A stretch of 42,398 bases of DNA, from the NCBI GenBank assembly GCA_001792895.1, contig MARA01000089.1:1-42398 (forward strand), read 5' to 3'. Below, piece after piece: positions 22,101 to 31,599 of this stretch (the first letter of the stretch is position 1; every line of letters begins with the position of its first letter). The notes beneath the pieces are model-generated. The model was given only the letters and a program-made list of their open reading frames with translations, had not been told where the DNA came from and made no database searches. This DNA comes from Lentinus brumalis (lineage: Eukaryota; Basidiomycota; Agaricomycetes; Polyporales; Polyporaceae). The translations under genes were made by a program, and so were the position numbers.

Positions 22101-22947
22101 CACTAAGGTACTCATGGTAGTGTTCCGGCACCAGTTGTTCGATAGGACGAGCTGGCCCCCGTTTCTGGTACTCCTGTTCCGCGAGCTCCTGGGAATAGGT
22201 ATGGCTCGCAGAGACAAAGAGTTGAGGAGCGCCTTGTAGGCTGCGCCCCTCCATCCAGGCATCCAGAAGGGTTTGCTCAGATCCATCCCACTCCTCCTCA
22301 TTCGGCAATGGTGGCTCATTAATGTCCTCCACCTCTTCGACCATCACCGCTGCACACACCCTGCCAATCTTCTTGGCCTTCCGGACCCGATCTGAACGTG
22401 AACGCGCCGTGAGCCTGACCTCCGTATCACGCGTCACAGTTGCAGCAGGTTCCGGTGCCTTCTTACTAGCATGGCATGTTGAAGGGCAGCGGGATAGGCG
22501 CAGCGAGCCACGTTCCCAGTCAATCTCCGGATTGTGCTCGCGCAGCCAGTCAAGGCCGATGATCACATCCTCGTCACCTACGTCTGTCACCATAAACACC
22601 ACCTGCTCCTGGTGGTCCCCGATCGTCATCCCTAGCACGGCTACCTCTGCAATCGTGCCATCGCGGTTCTCTGTACCGTCGATGTTGTATAAACGGATGG
22701 GGGATGCTAGCTTCCGCGTAGCAACACGGTTCTCCTCCACAAACCGTCGATGCAAAAACTTTGTAGTGGCCCCACTGTCAACCATGGCCACCACATCCTT
22801 CTCTCGCCGCTTGCCGCTCAGTCGTACTGGGATGTGGAAGTGTTGTCCATCATGATTGAGCTCATAAATAAACGACGATCCCAGTACAGCATAACGACTA
22901 TTGGTACATGAGCGTGCGCGCGCGGCATCTAGCGCAGCTCGAATCAA
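19195..22947 (-). CDS. pol: Pol polyprotein of chromovirus (protease-RT-RNase H-integrase-chromodomain)
   Basis: The main frame runs from 22947 to 19762. It shows the aspartic protease motif DSGA at residues 57-60, reverse transcriptase with YLDD at about 463-466, RNase H with DASG near 611, and an integrase with an HHCC zinc finger and the D,D,E core in the last 250 residues. The C-terminus continues at 19698-19195 in the same frame and ends in a chromodomain (EVERVLESR, LVRWKGW, SWEP). Between about 19855 and 19715 the homologous reading lies in another frame, so two compensating frameshifts interrupt integrase. They may be errors in short homopolymers or real damage. Pol starts without an ATG, in the -1 frame relative to Gag. 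Confidence 0.92.
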
Positions 22948-24532
22948 AAACCCTCCTTCTCCTTCATCGTCGTCAGCGTGGCAATGCGCTCCTCCAGTGC
23001 CTTGAGCTGCAACTGAAGGGCGACCACCTCATCCGACGTCGTGGAGGATGATGAGGAGGCTGCGGCGCGTTGACCGCCTTTCCTCTCCGGGCATTGGGCG
23101 GCCCTGTGACCGTTTCGTCCGCAGACGAAGCAACCGGTGGGACCGGAGGTAGGAGGACGTTCCTTATTCGCAGCTACCTTCTCGCCGCGTTTTGGGAACT
23201 TCCCGGTGCGAGGTCGCTCCTCTGACCGTCGTGCCAGGTGCTGGTCCATCTGCAAGGCAACCGTCTGCATCTTGACAAGGGTAGAGATGTCGTGAGCAGT
23301 GGTGGCGAACTCGTCCTTGATGCGATAGGGGAGTCCTTCACGGTAGCGCTCGCGCTTGTCGTCATCGGAGAACCCAGTCCGAGCAGCCACCGCATTGAAC
23401 TCAGCAGTGTACTCCTTGACCGTGCCAAGCCTGTGCGAAGCCTTGCAAAGCTTGACCAGCTCAGCAGTGGCTGCCTCCTTGTCATCTACGGCGCAGAAGT
23501 GGGCCTTGAACGCATCTTCGAATGCAGCGACATCCGCCCAAGGAGTAGTTGTGGCTGCCGTGATGATATGCGGCCCGGCCCAGCTTGCAGCATCGCCTGT
23601 GAGGCGGTTCAAGACGACCATCCAGATCAGGTTCGCGTCTACTCCTGCCCTGGTGGCAACTCCGTGATAGGCTTTGGCGCTGCTGATGAAGGTGAGGCCT
23701 TCCTGAGCATTCTTGCCATCGTACTCTCGAGGCAGTAGAACCGGCAGGAGCTTGGTGACGTCAAAAGGAGCCGTCATGGTGGGGAGAGTGGGGGTGATGG
23801 GTGGTGGTGTGGTGGGGTGCGAGGAGCCTTGCGACGGAGCACTAGGGGTAGTCGTTCGCGAAGGATTCCGTGGAGGAAGAGGTGGTGGGGAAGTCCGAGG
23901 CGGGGAGTTGAGGACGATGTCAGGTTGTCGTCCCTCCGGCTGGGACTGAGGAGGTAGTGCCGAGGTGGTGGCAACTGGACTAAAGGATCCTGATGCTCGA
24001 CGTTGCAGGCGCTCGCTGGCAAGAACAAGCGCGGTGGGAAGAGGGATACGGGATCCTCCAAGTGGAGACTCAGTGGGAGGTGTATTGGTGCGGCTAGGAA
24101 GACGGCTAGGTGGGCGAGTGCCGGGTCTGCTGGATGAAAGGCGGACTGCTTCACGTAGCGGACGTCCACTAGCAGTAGTAGCAGCAACCGGTCGTTCTAG
24201 TCGCCTTCGAATGAGAGCCTCCTGTTCTGGGTCGGTGCGGACGTGGGGTGCGAGGCTGTCCCAGTCCCAGTCCCGAGCAGAAAGGCGTCGGTTGGGGCAC
24301 GGCTGTTGCTCGCAGATGAACCACTGGTTCGCGCGTACGTCCCAATGCTGATCTTCGTGGGCAGTTGCGTGGAAGGCGTGGTACAGCTGAGGGCAGCGTA
24401 ACGGGGGTGGGTCACTGTCCAGTGTGTAGAGGTCGGTGTCAGGTAGAACACAAATTCACCTGACCTTTGCCTGTCAGTGGACTCAAAGTCGTACTGCACA
24501 GCGGCGGGGTCCAGGAAGGTAGTACCGCGCAC
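22944..24532 (-). CDS. gag: Gag protein of chromovirus
   Basis: The capsid-like part is clear from an ATG at 23777 to the stop at 22944 and ends in a CCHC zinc knuckle (CFVCGRNGHRAAQC), which binds the genomic RNA. The frame stays open upstream to about 24443 without an ATG and encodes a plausible N-terminal region with HAFHA and NQWFICEQQPC. It joins in phase to an upstream exon starting with MRGTTFL at 24532 if a 50-bp GT-AG intron (about 24415-24464, CTGAC branch-like site) is removed. That would give about 512 residues. If the intron is not real, translation would start at 23777. The domain assignment is sure; the start is not. Confidence 0.8.
22947..22953 (-). promoter_or_regulatory. GGGTTTT slippery heptamer at Gag stop
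   Basis: On the minus strand the last Gag codons read GAG GGT TTT TGA, which contains the heptamer G GGT TTT in the right register. Slipping back one base leads into Pol without an intervening stop. This fits a -1 programmed frameshift. A missing T in the run of five would also produce this picture, since six T residues would fuse Gag and Pol in frame. Confidence 0.5.
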
Positions 24533-24660
24533 GTAGGTTATAGAACCAACAGCGACAGATACAGCTCAACACCAGGCGCGTGGTTATAGAACCAGCGATC
24601 AACCGATGGAGGGTGGGGGGGGAGGAATACGCCAGTGCTCGTGTTGAAGTTTCGACCTAA
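24533..24660 (-). other. 5' leader of chromovirus
   Basis: These 128 bases lie between the 5' LTR and the first possible Gag ATG. I see no TGG immediately after the LTR, so a tRNA primer-binding site is not obvious. A TGGCG lies about 25 bases in. The priming mode cannot be decided by eye. Confidence 0.4.
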
Positions 24661-25028
24661 TGTTACGACTGATCGTCGAGGGGGATCAGGAAAGACTCAC
24701 GAGACGAGCAGGGGCGTCGACGAGCACTTGTGCAGCGAGAGCGGAGCAATGCTCGATGATCAGGGCTGGGGACAAGATGTATTGAGAGAGGTATCTACAG
24801 AGCGAAGTACAGCTTGGCTTACCTGGGGACAAGAGGTCGAAACTGAGGGTCCCCAGGTAGCGCTGGTGGTCTTATATACATGAGGGAACAATAGTGTCAG
24901 AAGACAATAGCGTGAGAGACATCATGGATGAAGACAATAGCGTGAGAGGGACCATGGGAATCATGGTGATCGAACAATAGGATGACTGGGAAAGGAAATG
25001 AATAGTACCGGGGAGGCTGTTCGTAACA
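24661..25028 (-). repeat. 5' LTR of chromovirus
   Basis: The LTR is 368 bp and directly repeats 18794-19161 with one difference at 24757. The TATA-like TGTATATAAG on the minus strand lies at 24871-24880 and should set the start of the genomic RNA. It is followed downstream by the target duplication AGCTT at 25029-25033. Confidence 0.95.
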
Positions 25029-25033
25029 AGCTT

Positions 25034-25843
25034 GAGGGCGCCGAGCGACATACGTTCCCAGAATCTGCGCTCACGATCCCACCGGTCAACGCGATGGAAT
25101 GGGTTGCGACGATGATACGCGACGGTACATGCACCGCATTCCAGCGCGGGGTGATAGCAGTCAAAGCAGCGGTACGCGCACTGGTCCGCAGCGTCAAGGG
25201 CGCACCCGCACGTCTCGCACGATGCATCGGACGTCGGGCCCGCTTCGCGCTCCAATACAGCCTCCTTCGCAGGCACCGCCCACGCGGTCAGATACTGGTT
25301 CATTCGAGTGGAGGGACGCTGCAGCACTGAGGTTTGCAGGGGTTTGGATAGCGTAGAGAAACGACTCACAATTGTGTTGTTTTTATACGTTCCATCCGTG
25401 CCCTTCCCATGTGACTGAGACTTCTCTACCTGTCCCTCGCCGCGCCCATTCCCTTCATTGGTCGGACCCGTACCCAGCTCACCGGTCTGGCTCGGGTTCC
25501 TCGACGGCACTGGGGCATTTATTTCCCTCATGGTCTGAGGGGATGTTTCGGGCCTCGGCATTCACTGGGATCGGACAAATCAATGTTAGGAGCAGTCAGC
25601 GGGTGCAGATTGTGGCAATAATACCTGGCTGTGACGGTGTTGCCTGAGACCCCGAGGTCGGGTTGCACTCAAAGGTGTGTTGAGTACGGTCGGTGAGATG
25701 CCAGCATCGAGACGCGGAGAAAACCTCAGGTCGTTGGCCAAGCCGGCCCACGGGTTGCGAATTCGCGCAGGAGGACGGGAACTGGAGCCCCCCAGAAATG
25801 TCCCACCGAAGGGTCTCTCTCCTCGGTTGCGCGGAGGGGACAT
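25034..25843 (-). pseudogene. second KDZ transposase, 5' part (CxC2 cluster), split
   Basis: This is the upstream half of the gene continued at 18793-17416. Exon 1 (25843-25625) starts MSPPRNRGERPFGG. Exon 2 (about 25534-25029) encodes a Ser/Pro-rich linker, the MNQYLTAW segment and a cysteine cluster (CETCGCAL, CFDC, CGAC, HRVDRW). The coding sequence ends at SLGALKL in the target site AGCTT. The next residues, TINLGHKRG, resume at 18793. The start was chosen as the ATG in the open frame that joins in phase through an intron at about 25535-25624. An earlier ATG at 25990 is in the same frame but would give an unusual Pro/Arg-rich leader. Confidence 0.75.
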
Positions 25844-26879
25844 AGCAGAGGCGCGGTGTAGGACGAGTGGTGGTTTGTGGTAGGTAGAGCCTAGGAAGCG
25901 CGCAAGAGAGATGGGCAGCCTTTGCGACTTGCGTGAGTGTCGGCAGATTGAACCTGGGGGACGTCCACATAGGTGAGGGCGAGCAATCAACGTGACAGAA
26001 GGGGAGATATGCGTGATATTTTCCAGCTATGGAGTACAGGCAGACTGCGACAAACACTGGACGACGTGCGACGCTGCGCGCCGCCGGGCGCATGTACGGT
26101 GTATAGACATGTAAGCCCACATGTCCCCATCCCTCCTGGTCCTAGACTATCGCCTTCTAGACTGGTAATTGCTCCCTCCGTGTGTCGGCTGGCTCAAACG
26201 TCCAGGACGGTGCTGGGGAGTGCAGGCACGCTGCCACGGTGGCCATGTGGCCGGTGTGCGAATGCAATGCCGAGCTTTGAGAAAGAGCGAGGCGGCGTGA
26301 CTCGAGCGTCGACTTCAGATGCTAAGTATGGATGGCCGTGGATGCGCCGTGGGGTTGTTCAACGTCGCCGTGGATATCGTGGACATCGTGGCGGGGTGCA
26401 AGGACATCGGGCGCTTATTCTGTGTGTGCGAACCGTGGATCACGTGTGCTTGTTGAACGCTTTCGCAAGTTCCCACAACGCGATCACATGATGGATGCCC
26501 ACAGGCGCTGCCCTCCCGCGTTCCCACCTCTTCCTTCTGCACCTCCATCGTCTCCCGCGGCTCTGCGACCGTGTCGCGTGTGAATAGCAAGATTACTTCG
26601 TGAGTGCTTTGCTACGCCTGAAAGGTTGCTATCTCATGCCCGAGGCTACAGGATCAAGCTCGTCGCATAGATCAGGTCGCCAAAGAAGGGGATAGAAGTC
26701 CCATCTTCTGCGGCATCAACGGACCTTCGCGGGTGAGACAGCGTCTCATACCCATCTCCCTCGGGCATCTCCTCGTCGGCTTCTTTCGACGCGTCGACCG
26801 TGCGACCTGCTTGGTCAACTCGAGTGGCGACCTTGTCCCTCATCTCTTGTGTTGTACGCATCCCTCCATCTTCCCCCCG
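25844..26879. other. stretch without supported gene
   Basis: Upstream of the second KDZ gene no recognisable gene is seen. A leftward ORF of 100 codons (26948-26646) and a rightward one of 172 codons (25973-26491) have no recognisable domains or clear splice context. The promoter and possibly the end of the second KDZ element should lie here, but I found no inverted repeat to mark it. Confidence 0.45.
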
Positions 26880-28763
26880 ATGCCCTCCCTCACAATCGCA
26901 CAATGTATCCCCCAGGCTCCCTCCCCTCTGCCGTTCCTCTACGGACACGTCGTTATGGTCTCTGCTGACGGCGCCATCTTGTTCTTCACGACACTCTGTG
27001 AGTCATAGATCTCCCTTGAGTTTTTGAGACGCCCGCGATACTGATGTGATGTATAGCTAGTCGTGTATCTACGTTCGCGTCAATCGATGGCCTACTCCGC
27101 CAAGGTGAACAAAACGCGCGAGGGTACATGTGAGTTATATCTATGAAACCAACTCGTCAGGCAGGTTTTGATGTGCCTCCCAGGCCCTCCGCTGCACGAC
27201 ATTGGGCTCTTCGAGGGACTCGCGGCCGCTCCCGGGTTCAGTGCGACCTCGGTAATCACGACTCCCAATCAGCGCTCAGTCCCCAAGTTCGCGATCGCGA
27301 GGAGCGAGATTACGACGTTCGCGGATGGGAGATGGGGCTTGCACGAGTATTCGCGCTGGCCCCAGCTCTTCGACCACGCGCATGTACATGTTGCGTGTAT
27401 CCCTCGTCAAGGCAGTGCTGGTGCCCCGTCCGCGCCCATCGTTTGGCGCACCTGGGAGGCTCTTGATTGGAACACCAAGGAGTGCGGTGTCCCTCGGTTT
27501 GGCCAGTTGCGAGGTAGCTTGCTCCACGAGTTGGACACTGCGGCCGAGTCGGCCATCGCGTCTGCTTCGCGAATCGAACGGGAGGATCACAATATCAAAC
27601 GCATCCGCCATTTCCTCACCATATGCCTGCGACATTGTGTCGACCGCCTTCGCCTCCTCCCGTCCGAGCGCAGCGTCATCATTTCTCTTGCCGCGCACGC
27701 TCAACGCCTCATCTTGGAGTTGGCTGGATTGGAGGTGTACGCTTCCGTGGTCTTGCCGCGGATCGAGTCGCAGGACGACTGGCGTGCAAGTGTCCTCGAT
27801 ATCCTCGGTGCGCTCTCGGCTGATCCCAGCGTCGTGCACTTCCTGCATCGTGCGGGAGTGCCCGTCTGGTTCCAGCAGCAGCTCACAAAAGACGTTGCAA
27901 TTTGGTCAGTCGTCCAGAACAACGCCCTTCCCATCTCCTTCTCGACCGTTCCCTCGTACCCGCGATTAGTGTTGGCTCGTCGGGATCTCTCAGGTGCATT
28001 GACAACTCCCGGGGAATGGCAGCGCGCGATGGACGCGACGGTGCGCCGTCAGCTTTGCTCGTCCCGTCTACCTTCCCTTCAGATCGACCCCACTTCGTCG
28101 TCGGAGCCACCTGCCAAGCGACCCTGTCTCATCCTCGGTCCAGAACGCTCCCGCACTTTGGGGCACGACCTGCGCCCTCCTTCTCAAAAAGCCCCGCCTG
28201 CGCTTCCGTCGGCTGCACATGGCAAGCGAAGTTCTCCGAGGCTGACGCACCGGGTGTTTGGCACCCGGAAGCCGTACACGATGAACCCCTTCCGGCAGCA
28301 CTATGCATCGTACTCCGTCGAACATTCTCCAGTCTGGGCTCGTGCACTCCGAGCCGTCAGTCCGTTACCGCAACCGCAGGCCTCCGTGACATACTTCTTC
28401 CCGCCGCCGTGGTTGATTGACCGTCTCGTTGGATACGACTTCAACAGCGAGAAAGTCACCCGGTATATCCACCATTTCGTGTCGATCCGCACGTTCTGCC
28501 ACATGCGCCTATTCGATCATTCGATTGCAGGCCGTCCCCTGACCATCTCGGAATGGTGGGATGCTCTTTGGGGCGACTACGCCCTCGACGAACCAGACTC
28601 CGCTGCCCCCATTCAGGCTATCATCGGCGCCGGAGATCAGCGCCGCTCGCAGGCCCGACATCGCCTCAAGCAGAATCTCCGCGCGCTGTTCGGGAAGTTG
28701 GGGTCCCTGCCATCGTACGATAGCGGTGCTACTCCTGTCCACCAGTGGTATCCAGACTTGTAG
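26880..28763 (+). CDS. protein of unknown function, 3' end cut by transposon
   Basis: A three-exon rightward gene fits: 26880-26997, 27057-27129 and 27161-28763, junctions in phase, about 597 residues. The second intron would be only 31 bp, which is unusually short, so the N-terminus is uncertain; the last exon is a clean 530-codon frame. The protein has two well-ordered regions separated by a Pro/Ser/Arg-rich linker (about 28080-28260). The second half carries many aromatic residues (YFFPPPWL, WWDALWGDY). I do not recognise the family. The final seven codons and stop (HQWYPDL) are supplied by the TIR of element copy 2, so the original 3' end is missing. Confidence 0.6.
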
Positions 28764-31477
28764 TACAAACCCCCACAGGTATGGTACAATGGTTGTGCTG
28801 TACGTGGGGGATATTCTGTACAAGACCCTTGTACAAGAGCCATAGGATTGTACAACCAACCACTTGTAGTACAAGTAAGGCTTGTATTACAAGTGGTCTA
28901 CTGCAAAGGGCAGCTAAATGCGGACTTGTACAAAGGATTGTAACCCGCATAGAGCAGCCTATACAGAGCTTGTACAAGGCTTGTAATAGATGTGATCAGC
29001 AGATATAGATCTGATAGATCTGGTGATGGGAAATCTAAGTACCAAGATCCTGGCTCTTGTAACCAATTGTAACATGGTCTGGGGGCTATATGGAGGCAGG
29101 CTCTGTAAAAGTGATTGTAACCATCCGTGGGTGTCTATATTCGGACAGAGAAAGCTGGAGCTTGTACATGGGGTCCAGACCTTGTAATGCAGATTGTAAC
29201 TGGCCGTAGTGATCCCGATTCGGACAGGAAAAGCTGGAGCTTGTACATGGGGTCCAGACCTTGTAATGCAGATTGTAACTGGCCGTAGCGATCCCGATTC
29301 GGACAGAGAAAGCTGGAGCTTGTACATGGGGTCCAGACCTTGTAATGCAGATTGTAACTGGCCGTAGCGATCCTGATTCGGACAGGAAAAGCTGGAGCTT
29401 GTACATGGGGTCCAGACCTTGTAATGCAGATTGTAACTGGCCGTAGCGATCCCGATTCGGACAGGAAAAGCTGGAGCTTGTACATGGGGTCCAGACCTTG
29501 TAATGCAGATTGTAACTGGCCGTAGCGATCCTGATTCGGACAGGAAAAGCTGGAGCTTGTACATGGGGTCCAGACCTTGTAATGCAGATTGTAACTGGCC
29601 GTAGTGATCCCGATTCGGACAGGAAAAGCTGGAGCTTGTACATGGGGTCCAGACCTTGTAATGCAGATTGTAACTGGCCGTAGCGATCCCGATTCGGACA
29701 GGAAAAGCTGGAGCTTGTACATGGGGTCCAGACCTTGTAATGCAGATTGTAACTGGCCGTAGCGATCCTGATTCGGACAGGAAAAGCTGGAGCTTGTACA
29801 TGGGGTCCAGACCTTGTAATGCAGATTGTAACTGGCCGTAGCGATCCCGATTCGGACAGGAAAAGCTGGAGCTTGTACATGGGGTCCAGACCTTGTAATG
29901 CAGATTGTAACTGGCCGTAGTGATCCCGATTCGGACAGAGAAAGCTGGAGCTTGTACATGGGGTCCAGACCTTGTAATGCAGATTGTAACCGGCCGTAGC
30001 GATCCCGATTCGGACAGAGAAAGCTGGAGCTTGTACATGGGGTCCAGACCTTGTAATGCAGATTGTAACTGGCCGTAGCGATCCCGATTCGGACAGAGAA
30101 AGCTGGAGCTTGTACATGGGGTCCAGACCTTGTAATGCAGATTGTAACCGGCCGTAGTGATCCCGATTCGGACAGAGAAAGCTGGAGCTTGTACATGGGG
30201 TCCAGACCTTGTAATGCAGATTGTAACCGGCCGTAGCGATACCAATTCGGACAGAGAAAGCTGGAGCTTGTACATGGGGTCCAGACCTTGTAATGCAGAT
30301 TGTAACTGGCCGTAGCGATCCCGATTCGGACAGGAAAAGCTGGAGCTTGTACATGGGGTCCAGACCTTGTAATGCAGATTGTAACTGGCCGTAGCGATCC
30401 TGATTCGGACAGGAAAAGCTGGAGCTTGTACATGGGGTCCAGACCTTGTAATGCAGATTGTAACTGGCCGTAGCGATCCCGATTCGGACAGAGAAAGCTG
30501 GAGCTTGTACATGGGGTCCAGACCTTGTAATGCAGATTGTAACCGGCCGTAGTGATCCCGATTCGGACAGAGAAAGCTGGAGCTTGTACATGGGGTCCAG
30601 ACCTTGTAATGCAGATTGTAACCGGCCGTAGCGATCCCAATTCGGACAGAGAAAGCTGGAGCTTGTACATGGGGTCCAGACCTTGTAATGCAGATTGTAA
30701 CCGGCCGTAGCGATCCCGATTCGGACAGGAAAAGCTGGAGCTTGTACATGGGGTCCAGACCTTGTAATGCAGATTGTAACCGGCCGTAGCGATCCCGATT
30801 CGGACAGGAAAAGCTGGAGCTTGTACATGGGGTCCAGACCTTGTAATGCAGATTGTAACTGGCCGTAGCGATCCTGATTCGGACAGGAAAAGCTGGAGCT
30901 TGTACATGGGGTCCAGACCTTGTAATGCAGATTGTAACCGGCCGTAGCGATCCCGATTCAGACAGGAAAAGCTGGAGCTTGTCATAGCGATCCCGATTCG
31001 GACAGGAAACGCTATCTCAATTATACCATCATCATTGTCAGTATTCCAGAACATCTGCACAGGCTGGGTGCAAAATACAGCCAGAGGTACTGAGGTTTGG
31101 AGAGCCATCACAACTTCCAGCTGCAAAGATCTAATTGTGTGCCAGTTTCTAGGACACTAGTAGCCGCCTCGTTGCTGCGAGCACCATCCTGATATGTTAG
31201 GCTATCCGCAAAAATAGTGTTTGAGCCCATAGTGATAGCCCAAGACATGTCATTGATCGTCACTTACTGACTGCTTCAGTTTGCCGCCCATGATGCCCTT
31301 GGGAGATTACTACTTAGCTTCGCTTTCGGACTCTACAATTGGTTTTTTGCTCAGGCTGAGTCTTAGCAGTTGTACAACACTGTTGATAGCCGCACTTAGG
31401 GAATAAGTAATTTGAACAATTCGGCGCTTTTGGACGACTTATGGACATGCCTTACTGAGCTTACTTATCTGACTGTT
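28737..31477. repeat. left terminal inverted repeat of KDZ element copy 2
   Basis: This is the inverted counterpart of 8058-10323. The outer end reads (GTCCAC)CAGTGGTATCC from 28737; the inner edge is CTGACTGTT at 31477. It includes 23 units of the 79-bp array against 17 in the other TIR, and one extra C near 28770. The outer 250 bases are dense in TTGTAC, GTACAA and TTGTAA words. Confidence 0.9.
29140..30970. repeat. 79-bp tandem array in left TIR (about 23 units)
   Basis: The word CTTGTACATGGGGTCC recurs every 79 bp from about 29161 to 30899, 23 times. The array is in inverted orientation relative to 8560-9921. Long minus-strand ORFs of 580-660 codons come from the stop-free unit cycling through frames. 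Confidence 0.95.
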
Positions 31478-31599
31478 CATGAGAATTATGATGAACCGTT
31501 GTCGGAGACTCAGACACAAGTACTGAGTATTGATAGTTCGACATAAGTACAGGCATCATTGTACTGTACAGGAAAATGACCGTGACAGCGAAGGAGAAC

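Larger units (their letters stand above)
18794..25028 (-). mobile_element. Ty3/gypsy chromovirus, nearly complete
   Basis: This is a 6235-bp LTR retrotransposon on the minus strand with 368-bp LTRs (24661-25028 is the 5' LTR, 18794-19161 the 3' LTR), ends TGTTACG and CGTAACA, and the 5-bp target duplication AGCTT at 18789-18793 and 25029-25033. It encodes Gag with a zinc knuckle and Pol with protease, reverse transcriptase, RNase H, integrase and a chromodomain, in the order of chromoviruses. The LTRs differ at one position (18890 and 24757), which suggests a recent insertion. It landed inside the second KDZ transposase gene. Confidence 0.95.

Noticed and set aside
23774..24187. Minus-strand ORF of 137 codons upstream of the Gag ATG as a separate gene
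   Set aside because: It overlaps in another frame the ATG-less continuation of Gag, which has better coding character (NQWFICEQQPC and the Pro/Ser-rich linker).
28959..31126. Minus-strand ORFs of 580-663 codons
   Set aside because: They are the inverted copy of the same 79-bp array; same reason.
8058..31477. Reading 8058-31477 as a 23-kb transposon with outward-facing TIRs
   Set aside because: The outer flanks (GTAATGTGC and CATGAGAATT) show no target duplication, while the KDZ gene lies just outside this segment at 57 bp from the TIR. Taking the TIRs as the ends of the KDZ element explains both the gene positions and the two interrupted genes.
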